DNA from: Antedon mediterranea
Lineage: Eukaryota > Echinodermata > Crinoidea > Comatulida > Antedonidae
Reading direction: 5' to 3'
Assembly: GCF_964355755.1 (NCBI RefSeq)
Contig: NC_092672.1
Span: 23,620,501 to 23,684,500, forward strand
Length of the DNA: 64,000 nucleotides
Shown here: positions 57,801 through 61,521 of the stretch, one piece after another
How positions within the stretch are numbered: the first letter of the stretch is position 1
Layout: every line of letters begins with the position of its first letter
Notes under the pieces: model-generated
Told to the model about the DNA's origin: nothing
What the model saw: only the letters and a program-made list of their open reading frames with translations
Databases searched by the model: none
Program-made: the position numbers and the translations under genes

Positions 57801-60269
57801 TTTTTTATCTTTTATAAATATCATGTGTAATATTTTACTAAAATGAGAAAGAGGTAGATCACTATTATTCAATTATTGTGCAATAATATTAAAAACAAAA
57901 ACAAAAAAGTTAGGGTGAGACCACGAAAGACAACCAAAAAATGAACTTAAAGATATAATGATAAAGATAATGACAACAGAGAATTACCACAGAGAAGATG
58001 CCATTGATAATGGTAACATTTAGACAAATGATAATAGTTGTAGAGCTGATAATGATGATATATTCAATGTCTATTATCTTTTTACATATATTTAGTCTTT
58101 TTGATTTGTAAACATTATTTTTTAAACATTTTTTCCTGTTGATTTATAAAGGAACTAAAGATGCATCATTGAATGTCCAACAATCGTTGGATAAAGCTAT
58201 TATTCAGGAAATTTTTTCAAAACAAGAAGTAAAACAGTCTCCTTTGGAAACTTTTAACATTTGGGATCACGGGGGACAGCTAATCTATCAAGGAATACAT
58301 CAGGTAAGTTTAGGACATTTTGTATGTTTGTATGGTCTATTGTTTGTGTATTAACAGTTTTAATGCCTAATTATGGCAGTATCTTATCTGTATCACATGG
58401 ATAGGATTCTGCTGTGTGTAGATAGGTGGGAACATGACCACTGTAAAGATTGTTGTTTAGGCCTTCCACCTATCCTAATGTTAACAGATTACCCAACAAA
58501 CCTCCGTGTATCTCTTCACACACCCAATCTAAAAGTTTTGCAAGCTATATCCCTAGACTTCTCTCACTACAGCTATGTGAAGTGAATTTGAAGAGCTTTT
58601 TCTCTATTTAGCACTCTGAACTATTTCTAAAGTTTACTTTTCTTTATTCTAATATATTTGTATTCTATTCACATTATTTGTATATTGCTGTTTTAAGAGA
58701 TAAGTATTTCTTTGATGATGCGCTCTATATGTTCTGGATATATTTATTGATTTTTAGAAAACACTGCATTCTATTACATCAGTAGGCTTTACTATCCTTG
58801 TCAAATATTTTATGAATAATTGTTTTTATTTTGTATCCAGATCTTTGTGACATCAGAGGCAGTTTATGTTGCTGTCTTTGATTTGAGTAAAGACCTCGAT
58901 GATCCTGCAATAGTAATAGATCCCAATGGGGTAAGTATTTCAGGGGTATTAGATTAGATTAGATGTTGTTGGCAATCTCATTCATTGGTTAAAAGTAAAA
59001 TGCTTTCATTGCATTGCAATGTAGCTGTGTCAAAGAATGTCATATTTCTTTTATATATATAGGCTAGTGCTGTTCCGCCGTACCACGCCGAGAATGTTAA
59101 AGAGTCGCTATCCAATCAAGTTTGAACAATACCATGAAAGCCCCAGTGGTCTAATGGTTAAAGCAGAAGGTTCCGGGTTCGAGTCTCGGTTGGGAAGATT
59201 TTTTCTCATTCTCGCAGATTTCCTCATCTTATCATTTCAAATTAATTAATTCAATTTCAGTATATCACCGGGTGGTTTAGAATTTATTCTGTGCCTGTAA
59301 TGTTTATATGTATATATGTATATAATAACATAAAGTTGAAATTATACTATTTTTATTTGGTACTAAAATAATATACAATTTCTTATAGATTTTTATTATT
59401 TGAAATTAAATTATTTTTTACAGCAAGAACGTGAACATCATTGGACAAATCGTCAGTTTTTACTGTCTTCGATCCTGTCAGTTTATTCCCATAGTCGTAT
59501 ATTGGGACAGAATAATGAGAAGGAAGTAAATTTACCTGCTATCCTTGTTGTTGGCACACACAAGGCAAGTCTGGGAGAAACAGAAGAAGAACAAAATAAA
59601 GAGGTTAGTAATAATCTAGAATAGGTTTGTGTTTACAGTTAATACAAAGCTTAAAATATTTGTCTTGTGCACATGTACCACCGTGGGTATAGTAAATTTA
59701 AACTGTAGGACTAATAATCAATCAATTTTCACAGTTTTAAATCTACCAAATGTAATTTAGCTTTTTGTGCAAATTAAGTTGACATGACATAAAACAAGTG
59801 ATTGTCAAATTTGAAATATATAAAAAATATACTTGATGAAAATGAAACATAGAAGAGGTAATTTGGACTTTATTAATATTACTACATGTTAGCATTTTAA
59901 GGTTTTAAAATAAAGTTTTGGGGAGAAAAATTAACAATTCTTTTTGTATGTTTAAATACGGTGCTGTTTTTATTGTCTTTTGTTTGTATATATTATGTAG
60001 TAGTGTTTACTTTTTGTTTAATCTAGGCAGAGGTGGTGTTACAGAAAGTTAAAGACTCCATGAAAGGAAAACCATATGAAAAACATGTACTTGGATACTA
60101 TGCTGTTGAAAACAGTAGGGAGACTACAGACAAGAGCTTTAGTGATCTGAAAAAAGTAATTCAGGATCTTATGAACCATTTAAAAAAGTCTATTCCATTA
60201 AAGTGGATGCGGTTTAGATGTGAAATGTATAATCTGAGGAAGGACAAATTGATATGTTCTGCAGAAGAG
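3770..60269 (+). CDS. Roco-family protein: ankyrin repeats, death domain, Roc GTPase (18 exons, partial at both ends)
   Basis: Eighteen candidate exons join without a phase conflict into 677 codons. Domain order is about four to five ankyrin repeats, a death domain (exon 7) and a Roc (Ras-of-complex) GTPase domain (exons 8-18). GTPase motifs seen: P-loop GQEGVGKT (47535-47558), WDHGGQ as DxxG (58262-58279) and THKA (59556-59567) where Roc domains usually have THxD, so the base-reading Asp is replaced by Ala. About 185 residues separate P-loop and DxxG, far more than in ordinary Ras-like domains; the excess is Lys/Ser/Thr-rich and coded by exons as short as 25 nt. A P-L-K-W segment in exon 18 looks like the entry to COR, which should lie beyond 64000. 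Roco proteins with ankyrin and death domains (compare DAPK1, which has another order) act in death or immune signalling; this role is inferred. The gene start is not in the window. Confidence 0.82.
3869..5006. other. Intron 1, first part: no gene recognised
   Basis: AT-rich intron with a short open frame at 4118-4339 that shows no motif or coding character. Nothing else supported before the duplicated segment begins. Confidence 0.5.
8474..9115 (-). mobile_element. Non-autonomous interspersed element with a Helitron-like 3' end
   Basis: Absent from the matching place in copy B (about 31910), so it is an insertion. Read on the minus strand, its end has a CACTC-TCG-GAGTG hairpin followed a few bases later by CTAG and then T, as Helitron 3' ends do. 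Inverted GGCGGAGGT and ACCTCCGCC words lie near the two ends, and an AAAC-type microsatellite is at about 9062-9081. The other end lacks a clear 5' TC, so the class is uncertain. Confidence 0.5.
9394..10712. other. Block found only in duplication copy A
   Basis: About 1.3 kb present here but missing at about 32215 in copy B, where CTTTAGTA continues directly into TTTAATATTGTTGGTG. No terminal repeats or coding region seen, so deletion in copy B is as likely as insertion here. Confidence 0.55.
11000..11058 (-). mobile_element. Truncated TTAA-flanked MITE end
   Basis: A TTAA followed by AGGTGTATTGTCC and the adjoining subterminal sequence matches, in reverse, one end of the MITE at 11891-12236. 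The rest is deleted. The whole piece is missing from copy B. Confidence 0.55.
11225..11330 (+). repeat. Dispersed repeat with GGTC-rich core
   Basis: Shares CTCACTATGTCGGT at its start and a GGCCTTGT end with segments at 20163-20285 and 33355-33450. The core is a degenerate GGTC microsatellite. Origin unknown. Confidence 0.5.
11891..12236. mobile_element. piggyBac-like MITE with TTAA target duplication
   Basis: Flanked by TTAA at 11887-11890 and 12237-12240, with terminal inverted repeats (AGATATATTGTTCCCC on the left, AGATGTATTGTCCCCC read inward from the right). The sister copy of the duplication has a single TTAA at 34866-34869 and no element, a clean empty site. No transposase. TTAA duplication is the hallmark of piggyBac-type transposition. 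Confidence 0.75.
12511..13054. other. No gene recognised
   Basis: Sequence between the duplicated segment and the hAT-like element. It becomes locally GC-richer near 12940-12980. Nothing else supported. Confidence 0.4.
13055..13871. mobile_element. Non-autonomous hAT-like DNA transposon
   Basis: Begins CAGGGATGTCAC and ends with its exact inverse GTGACATCCCTG. CTCTATA directly precedes (13048-13054) and follows (13872-13878) it, a 7-bp target duplication; hAT elements usually make 8 bp. Inside, 24-bp inverted arms at about 13087 and 13152 flank C/G runs, and AGGCCTA words are dense. There is no transposase ORF, so movement would need a partner element. Confidence 0.72.
13879..14589. other. 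No gene recognised
   Basis: Resumes the host sequence interrupted by the hAT-like element. Only short frames are present, with no motif. Confidence 0.4.
14590..14650 (+). repeat. Dispersed repeat, copy 1
   Basis: The pattern CTGTTTATATTTTGTGTGG, then TACAGGGGTAG, then CTACAGCAGTAT recurs at 16017-16082 and, with more change, at 16433-16488. Origin unknown. Confidence 0.5.
16127..16230. repeat. Perfect 28-bp inverted repeat with 48-bp loop
   Basis: Arms at 16127-16154 and 16203-16230 are exact reverse complements (GTAATTGTATTAAAC at one outer end, its inverse at the other). RNA or single-stranded DNA could fold into a long hairpin. No flanking target duplication was seen. Confidence 0.8.
16241..16342 (+). 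repeat. tRNA-derived SINE-like fragment(s)
   Basis: The plus-strand part has AGTGGTCAGAGG (box A-like) and GTGGGTTCGTCTCCCAC, a perfect 5-bp T-stem around a box B-like loop. Just upstream, a GATTCGAGC box B-like word lies on the minus strand (about 16241-16265), so two tRNA-like pieces face opposite ways. No intact cloverleaf. Confidence 0.45.
16883..16981 (+). CDS. Roco gene exon 2 (ankyrin repeat) with a defective donor site
   Basis: A 99-nt frame after an AAATAG acceptor encodes a clear 33-residue ankyrin repeat (E-T-A-L-H-W-G-A-A-N-G-H, then V-N-K-Q-N-N). Where the donor should be, the sequence is TTAAGT instead of GTAAGT, so +1 G is T while +2 to +6 still match. Either this exon is skipped, which would keep the frame because it is phase 0-0, or another donor is used (the frame stays open to a weak GTATTG at 17003), or the base is a polymorphism or assembly error. 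Confidence 0.6.
16982..18032. other. Intron downstream of exon 2: no gene recognised
   Basis: AT-rich. The short frame at 17552-17749 has no motif. One TAGGCCTA word lies at about 18009. Confidence 0.45.
18033..18651 (-). mobile_element. Non-autonomous Helitron-like element
   Basis: On the minus strand the element starts TCTATATTATAAG after an A (right edge, 18651). It ends with a CCCGCCC-TG-GGGCGGG hairpin, eight bases, CTAG (left edge, 18033), then T. TC start, hairpin, CTRR end and insertion between A and T are the Helitron hallmarks. A roughly 100-bp segment with CGGTACAATTGC is present twice inside, and an AAAC/AGAC microsatellite lies near 18600. There is no Rep/helicase ORF. Confidence 0.7.
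18787..18857 (-). tRNA. tRNA-like sequence (Thr-type TGT anticodon, probable pseudogene)
   Basis: Read on the minus strand, a 71-nt sequence has GGCTCTG and CAGAGAC ends pairing at six of seven positions, a TGGTCTAGTGGTATG D-arm, a CTCGC-CCTGTAA-GCGAG anticodon arm with perfect stem and TGT in the loop, and GTTCAAA in the T-loop. The T-stem pairs poorly. D-arm and anticodon stem resemble tRNA-Pro, but the loop reads TGT. It may be a decayed tRNA copy or a SINE head. Confidence 0.45.
18939..19262. mobile_element. TTAA MITE, second copy
   Basis: Starts ATGTATTGTCCCC and ends GGGGGACAATACATCT followed by TTAA. The internal words match the copy at 11891-12236 (TAATAGTTATYCACT, TGTAATTTAAAGCAAA). 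The left TTAA has decayed. Confidence 0.62.
19267..20145. other. No gene recognised
   Basis: Ordinary AT-rich intron sequence with no motif or repeat boundary noted. Confidence 0.4.
20146..20285 (+). repeat. Dispersed repeat with GGTC core and terminal palindrome
   Basis: Opens with the 18-nt palindrome-like AGTCGCGTGGACGCGACT (20146-20163), then CACTATGTCGGT and a GGTC/GTCT microsatellite, and ends at a GGCCTTGT word also found in the copies at 11225 and 33355. A second CGCGACT near 20243 suggests a complete element. Confidence 0.5.
20286..25690. other. Long intron stretch without a recognised gene
   Basis: Short open frames only (for example 20778-20990, 21074-21292, 23831-24028), none with a motif. 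TAGGCCTA words occur near 22475, 22687 and 25321. A T/TA-rich tail near 24880-24980 may be a LINE 3' end too decayed to assign. Confidence 0.4.
25700..26230 (+). mobile_element. Decayed LINE 3' end
   Basis: A broken frame with L-N-A-L-P-N-D-I resembles the terminal motif of CR1/L2-type LINEs. It is followed by a 3' UTR and an ATT microsatellite (about 26200-26220), the same kind of tail as at 1405. Many stops. Confidence 0.4.
26231..27160. other. Repeat-like, GC-richer stretch without a recognised gene
   Basis: Two tandem TATAATCCCACC words near 26560-26600 resemble the end of an interspersed element. A C-run lies at 26420. The frame at 26843-27085 has no known motif. Ends at the left edge of duplication copy B. 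Confidence 0.4.
30090..31554 (+). mobile_element. Non-autonomous Helitron-like element (1465 bp) with empty site in copy A
   Basis: Copy A reads GGTGTCA then TTTAACAAAA (about 8117-8133). Copy B has the same words with this element between A and T, and no target duplication. It starts TCTATATATAA and ends in a 37-nt palindrome (31518-31554) with arms CTAGATGGTACGC and GCGTACCATCTAG, so its last bases are CTAG. A TC start, CTRR end and A/T insertion without duplication match Helitrons. No Rep/helicase is encoded; the longest frame (31170-31514, minus) has no motif. Confidence 0.78.
33355..33450 (+). repeat. Dispersed repeat with GGTC core, third copy
   Basis: CTCACTATGTCAGTCGGTAGG and a GGTCGGTCGG core match the copies at 11225 and 20163. 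It runs into the 154-bp direct repeat that flanks the 5S-derived SINE. Confidence 0.5.
33404..33557 (+). repeat. 154-bp direct repeat, left copy
   Basis: Runs from AATTTGCACACGTGAC to GATAAAATGTA and recurs at 33998-34151 with almost no change. Together they flank the 5S-derived SINE. Confidence 0.8.
33558..33997 (-). mobile_element. 5S-rRNA-derived SINE (SINE3-like)
   Basis: On the minus strand, about 33997 to 33882 reads as 5S rRNA: CGGCCATAC, then CACCGGTTCTCGTCAGATC, then GAAGTTAAGCAACG, then TGGATGGGAGACC, then CGGGTGCTGTA. This includes the internal Pol III promoter. The remaining 280 bp is an unrelated body containing GGGACGTAAAGCCG. Changes against normal 5S rRNA and the long tail make it a SINE, not a 5S gene. 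Confidence 0.78.
33998..34151 (+). repeat. 154-bp direct repeat, right copy
   Basis: Second copy of 33404-33557. Copy A of the large duplication has only one version of this region, with no SINE. Confidence 0.8.
35135..37304. other. Intron stretch without a recognised gene
   Basis: AT-rich. The frame 35778-36038 has a hydrophobic stretch but no family match. Weak protein-like traces at 36180-36700 are too broken to name. Confidence 0.4.
37305..37449 (-). repeat. LTR (3' LTR in element orientation)
   Basis: 145 bp, with no difference from 41594-41738 that I could see. Unusually short for a Gypsy LTR. Confidence 0.92.
37450..37465 (-). promoter_or_regulatory. Polypurine tract (plus-strand primer of the retrotransposon)
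   Basis: On the minus strand an A/G-rich run (AAAAGAAGGAAGTAA) directly abuts the 3' LTR, the expected place for the polypurine tract. Confidence 0.65.
37626..38534 (-). pseudogene. Gypsy integrase (separated from RT by a stop)
   Basis: 302 residues from an internal Met. The C-x2-C half of the HHCC zinc finger is at about residues 25-28. The catalytic core has D56, D109 (C-D-N-G-P-Q-F) and E145 (N-G-A-T-E-R), all three acidic residues. A GPY/F-like segment (L-G-P-R-K-Y-E-V) lies near the end; there is no chromodomain. The His half of the finger is coded just upstream in the same frame, between the TAA and this Met, so the stop truncates a formerly continuous pol protein. Confidence 0.9.
38565..40004 (-). 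pseudogene. Gypsy reverse transcriptase-RNase H
   Basis: 479 residues. RT motifs: V-R-I-C-G-D-Y-S, T-K-L-D-L-S-H-A-Y (about 47-55), L-P-Y-G-I-K-P-A-S and an N-Q-D-D-V-L-I-H catalytic loop (about 110-117). Asn precedes QDD where related elements usually have Tyr. RNase H follows with C-T-D-A-S and the R-T-D-H-K-S-L motif. The frame opens about 30 nt inside the end of the gag-protease ORF in another phase, and ends at an in-frame TAA before integrase. Confidence 0.92.
39994..41538 (-). CDS. Gypsy gag-protease
   Basis: 514 residues. A capsid-like gag opens with F-D-P-T-I-Q-E-W-A-R-W, as in Mag-type elements. There are two zinc knuckles: residues 201-215 (CX2CX5HX4C, one residue longer than usual) and 223-236 (canonical CX2CX4HX4C). 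An Arg/Gly-rich tract follows, then an aspartic protease with D-T-Q-A at 327-330, where most retroviral-type proteases have DTGA or DSGA. It ends in a short out-of-frame tail. Confidence 0.88.
   Translation of the reverse strand: MSKFDISVEYFDPTIQEWARWIARFDNYLVAANVTADVRKRALLLHFIGPGNFNTFEMLPNKGTTYVQAKEALKNYFLPSSNSEFERSKFRKLQQNKGESIDVYHIRLREQADKCDFHDISGEIKSHIIQSTTDSKLRKFGLKTGGCTLDELLLHGRTNELTTKQSNEMENGDNTSSSMPSRSGETKADHSVNKITQAKQCNKCGSTPGHTASQCPASNRIICYRCSRVGHYATQCYSKSTHKGNYSCGRNNQRHNDQSSRGGNRRRGNQTGSTRARARRVNQTERGFSDDSDSDHSMFVLSNNKIDRSHFETILNVNDVNLEMLIDTQADDTIMSIDTYNKYFSHIKIDPDVIPLKTYSGEKLKLIGKIKCKVVDKQNVIHYLSANVADYKAKPTLLGVDWLNVVKLDWSKITQNLNSRNVNSLQKDKGVNLRDNSQLQALLKEHAQLFESDKKGITGEKVHINMKQNVQPIYCKARFVPYAMKSKVERELVRLENEHVLTKVEMGITYSSGS
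41580..41592 (-). promoter_or_regulatory. Primer-binding site, tRNA-Ser type
   Basis: On the minus strand TGGCGACGAGAAT follows the 5' LTR after one base. It is close to the complement of the 3' end of a tRNA-Ser(GCT)-type molecule with CCA, recalled from knowledge. One mismatch is likely. Confidence 0.5.
41594..41738 (-). repeat. LTR (5' LTR in element orientation)
   Basis: 145 bp, reads the same as 37305-37449. Its outer edge is followed by ATAAT, the target duplication. Confidence 0.92.
41868..41966 (+). CDS. Roco gene exon 3 (ankyrin repeat)
   Basis: A 99-nt, phase 0-0 exon between a TTTTTAG acceptor and GTACTT. It encodes a canonical ankyrin repeat (N-G-N-T-P-L-I-E-A-A, G-A-D-V-N-H-Q-N-K). 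The Gypsy element ends only about 130 bp upstream of its acceptor. Confidence 0.88.
41967..44820. other. Intron 3: no gene recognised
   Basis: AT-rich intron. Frames at 43309-43593 and 43860-44129 show no motif. A short CGCAATTGCG palindrome lies near 43200. Nothing else supported. Confidence 0.45.
44821..44940 (+). CDS. Roco gene exon 4 (divergent ankyrin repeat)
   Basis: A 120-nt exon, phase 0-0, after a long T-tract and CTAG acceptor, donor GTAAAT. It begins D-G-D-T-S-L-H-F-C-A, an ankyrin opening, but is seven residues longer than the neighbouring repeats, with an acidic/basic insertion before the second helix. Confidence 0.82.
45614..45710 (+). CDS. Roco gene exon 5 (terminal ankyrin-like repeat)
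   Basis: A 97-nt exon that starts N-G-K-S-V-I-D-L-Y and ends in a charged helix, consistent with a capping ankyrin repeat. The donor is a weak GTTTGA and leaves phase 1, which matches exon 6. Confidence 0.72.
46357..46392 (+). CDS. Roco gene exon 6 (12-codon linker)
   Basis: A 36-nt exon between TTTTAG and GTATGA, phase 1 on both sides. It links the ankyrin region to the death domain. Support comes from good splice sites and phase agreement on both sides; there is no domain of its own. Confidence 0.62.
46694..46945 (+). CDS. Roco gene exon 7 (death domain)
   Basis: A 252-nt exon after a long poly-T tract, donor GTAAGT, phase 1 on both sides. The 84 residues match the death-fold pattern: an opening helix, then F-E-E-L-A-E-Y-L-G-F, then D-I-D-S-F, then the conserved M-L-N-T-W-Y-K with the core Trp, and a last helix L-C-E-A-V-R-K-A-G-R-H-D-L-A. 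A death domain would act as a homotypic docking module; the partner cannot be told. Confidence 0.88.
47422..47587 (+). CDS. Roco gene exon 8 (Roc domain start, P-loop)
   Basis: A 166-nt exon with donor GTAAGT, phase 2. It carries the nucleotide-binding P-loop GQEGVGKT at 47535-47558, after a hydrophobic strand (M-V-K-V-I). The upstream residues form a charged helix that joins the death domain to the GTPase. Confidence 0.9.
48006..48111 (+). repeat. Tandem 53-bp duplication with CRE-like words
   Basis: Two copies (48006-48058 and 48059-48111) of a unit containing ATTGTATTGTCACA and TATTGCTCTTACTAAT. The first ends in TGACGTCA, the second in TGACGTGA; another TGACGTCA lies at 47980-47987. It sits in intron 8. 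TGACGTCA is the CREB/ATF site, but function here is unproven. Confidence 0.6.
48413..48510 (+). repeat. SINE 3' body fragment
   Basis: Shares TTCAGTATATC, GGTTTAGAATT and a GTTTATATATAT tail with the SINE at 59140-59320. The tRNA-like head is missing. Confidence 0.5.
48691..48797 (+). CDS. Roco gene exon 9 (Roc switch I region)
   Basis: A 107-nt exon after ATATTTCAG, phase 2 to phase 1, donor GTAAAA. It contains T-D-G-I-A-V, which resembles the T-x-G-I switch I signature of Roc domains. Confidence 0.82.
49446..49558 (+). CDS. Roco gene exon 10 (insertion segment; donor is unit 1 of the tandem array)
   Basis: A 113-nt exon after TTTTCAG, ending in phase 0 at GAAAAG followed by GTATGT. The first 23-bp unit of the large array starts at this very donor. 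The encoded sequence is Glu/Lys/Ser-rich and belongs to the unusual insertion between P-loop and DxxG. Confidence 0.78.
49555..54318 (+). repeat. Minisatellite: about 207 tandem copies of a 23-bp unit that carries a 5' splice site
   Basis: The unit opens GTATGTACACAC and closes TATAACAAAAG. The first unit begins at the donor of exon 10, so every repeat junction recreates AAAAG followed by GTATGT. Common variants are GTGTGT and GTACGT in place of GTATGT, ACAATA or ACTAAA for ACTATA, and rare 22- or 25-bp units. GT is kept nearly everywhere. Variant units cluster in runs (GTACGT at about 52710-52820 and 53765-53990; GTGTGT near 51005-51120 and 51300-51600), which suggests block duplication. Open frames inside are only by-products. 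Confidence 0.97.
54319..54768. other. Intron stretch between array and Helitron-like element
   Basis: Starts with a GC-rich piece (CGAGGGGGCGAAGCGAGC near 54330, GAAGCCCCCGG near 54372) that resembles the end of another interspersed element. The rest is AT-rich with a TAGGCCTA at about 54627. The minus-strand frame 54545-54835 has no motif. Confidence 0.4.
54769..55826 (-). mobile_element. Helitron-like element, second copy, 5'-truncated
   Basis: Reverse-orientation copy of 30090-31554. It starts at the palindromic CTAG end (54769) and stays alignable to about 55826, matching the other copy to about 30475. The first 385 bp of the other copy are missing. On the minus strand the end is followed by T, as expected. 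Differences from the first copy are scattered, so this is not a very recent duplicate. Confidence 0.72.
56000..56155. mobile_element. TTAA MITE fragment
   Basis: The right end GGGACAATACATCT is followed by TTAA (56156-56159), and upstream TAATTTAAAGCAAAAAATAG matches the other copies. The left end is not recognisable. Confidence 0.5.
56608..56685 (+). CDS. Roco gene exon 11 (basic segment)
   Basis: A 78-nt, phase 0-0 exon after TTGCCAG, donor GTAAGG. It encodes 26 Lys/Arg-rich residues. Frame and phase match exon 10, so the 7.05-kb intron with the tandem array is removed between them. Confidence 0.72.
56788..56827 (+). CDS. Roco gene exon 12 (Thr/Asn/Lys-rich microexon)
   Basis: A 40-nt exon after TTTTTTAG, phase 0 to 1, donor GTAAGT. 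It encodes two near-copies of a short T-T-T-N-S motif, so it may have grown by internal duplication. Support is from splice sites and phase only. Confidence 0.6.
56933..56967 (+). CDS. Roco gene exon 13 (microexon)
   Basis: A 35-nt exon after ATTTTAG, phase 1 to 0, donor GTGAGT. It encodes a short Thr/Pro/Lys-rich piece of the Roc insertion. Confidence 0.58.
56968..58151. other. Introns 13 and 14 around microexon 14
   Basis: Apart from the 25-nt exon 14 (57364-57388) this holds AT-rich intron only. Two copies of a GTTGATAAATTAACAGTGAA-like word lie at about 57540 and 57600, a small tandem repeat. Confidence 0.45.
57364..57388 (+). CDS. Roco gene exon 14 (25-nt microexon)
   Basis: A 25-nt exon after GCATCAG, phase 0 to 1, donor GTAAGT. 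It is called because the phase fits both neighbours and both splice sites are strong. A transcript is needed for certainty. Confidence 0.5.
58152..58303 (+). CDS. Roco gene exon 15 (Roc DxxG motif)
   Basis: A 152-nt exon, phase 1 to 0, donor GTAAGT. It ends with F-N-I-W-D-H-G-G-Q (58265-58279 for D to Q), the switch II motif of Roc GTPases. Confidence 0.88.
58841..58930 (+). CDS. Roco gene exon 16 (Roc core strand)
   Basis: A 90-nt, phase 0-0 exon after TATCCAG, donor GTAAGT. It encodes the hydrophobic strand A-V-Y-V-A-V-F-D-L-S, the usual position of the fourth beta strand in Roc domains. Confidence 0.85.
59140..59320 (+). mobile_element. tRNA-derived SINE
   Basis: A head with CCCAGTGGTCTAATGGTTA (box A type) and GGGTTCGAGTCTC (box B type) is followed by a body ending TTCAGTATATCACC, GGTTTAGAATTT and a TATGTATATATG tail. 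The anticodon arm is missing, so it is not a tRNA gene. The body recurs at 48413-48510. Confidence 0.65.
59424..59603 (+). CDS. Roco gene exon 17 (Roc G4 region)
   Basis: A 180-nt, phase 0-0 exon after TTTACAG, donor GTTAGT. It encodes a W-x-x-x-Q-F-L-L helix and the P-A-I-L-V-V-G-T-H-K-A strand. THKA stands where THxD is expected, so the Asp that reads guanine is absent. Confidence 0.87.
60027..60269 (+). CDS. Roco gene exon 18 (Roc end, start of COR linker)
   Basis: A 243-nt, phase 0-0 exon after ATCTAG, donor GTAAAT. It includes a Y-Y-A-V-E-N-S strand at the G5 position and a final P-L-K-W, typical of the junction to the COR domain. No later exon is visible before the window ends; the downstream intron holds two LINEs. 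Confidence 0.85.
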
Positions 60270-60295
60270 GTAAATTTTTATTTTATTATAATTTT

Positions 60296-60874
60296 TTTTT
60301 TTAGGGAAAGCAAAACTTGTTCAATAAATATTGTGAGGCAAAGCACCTTTCTTTAACAACACATTCAAGACTATCTGCTCTTGAAAACAAATCACCAGAT
60401 TCTATTATACTTGTAATTGGTGATGTTAATAAATGCCACCTTAACTATCCGGGCTATGTTCAATACATTAATAAACCAACTAACTCCCGTACCACTTTAA
60501 GTGCCTCGAATCATAACACAATATGTATGTTGCCGAATACAGGCAATACTTTAATAATAAATTTAAGCCTGCTACAATTAAATACCGCTCCTGGACAAGA
60601 GATGCAATGGTCAGACGTGTACTATGACAACACTGGCATAAATGCTAGTGTGACTGTCATCAATGAATACATCAAGCAATGCATCAACAATGTGATCCCA
60701 ATTAAACATAAGAAGTCATACTTACACAACAAACCTTTGATGTCTAAAAATATTGCAACATGCGAAAAACAGCGTGCCTTTGCTAATAATGTCTACAGTC
60801 TCGTGAAACAAAAAGAAATTAGAAATTCAAAAACTGTGATAGCCAAGCAGCATGTAAAGCAATGCAAACCATAA
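60296..60874 (+). pseudogene. LINE endonuclease fragment (Rex1/CR1-like)
   Basis: A frame of about 190 codons, open from 60317, shows I-L-V-I-G-D-V-N as the endonuclease catalytic strand (usually G-D-F-N), then a Q-Y-I-N-K-P-T segment, then I-N-N-V-I-P-I-K and the N-K-P block that precedes reverse transcriptase in Rex1/CR1-type elements. The D-H catalytic pair is not clear, and the frame ends before RT. It lies directly after exon 18 of the Roco gene and is not part of it. Confidence 0.62.
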
Positions 60875-61521
60875 CTGGTTTTAACTGTAAACAAAAAAAG
60901 GATATAAATGGTAATACAAACTAAACTTGTATTATCCGAAAAAATCGGAATAAGAGGGTCATAAGGTCATGCAGTGCACATCCATTTCTTATTGTCTTGG
61001 TCTGTAATTTTCTGTTAATTTACAAATTATTTGTACTATTTTGTACTATTTTGTTAGGTAGATTATTCTGATTATACTTGCTTGCAAGTTTGTAGTTTTT
61101 ATGGTATTGACACTTTGTATTTATTGTGAATATTTCTAGGCCTCTGTATTTCTTTTGGTAGTGTGGAATCCCTATTGTTCACAGCACTGTGTGAGCTGTC
61201 TGGCCAGGACATTATCCTATTAGTAGGCCCCCAATCCATATGCTAGATACAGTTCTTCAATAGGGCTTATTTAAACTCTCCCTTATACAGGTTAATTTTA
61301 ATACATTGTAAATATAATAAACTTGATTAAATTTAATTAAATTGTGTACATAGATAGTTTTCTTAATCCTTGTAAATAAATAAATAATATTAATAATAAT
61401 AATAATTAAATGTATATATTTTATCTGAATTTTAGGTAATCATTTACTGTATCGAATTGTTAAACAGGACATAGGCCTTTCTAATTTATTGACTGAATTT
61501 ATTAATTTCTTAACATAAATT
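60875..61521. other. Intergap between two LINEs, with a TAA-rich tail
   Basis: No coding frame. An AATAAT-rich microsatellite (about 61370-61407) probably ends an older element; the next LINE begins shortly after. Confidence 0.4.

Noticed and set aside
60317-60874. Continuation of the Roco coding sequence after exon 18
   Set aside because: The frame follows a strong GTAAAT donor and encodes LINE endonuclease motifs, not COR.
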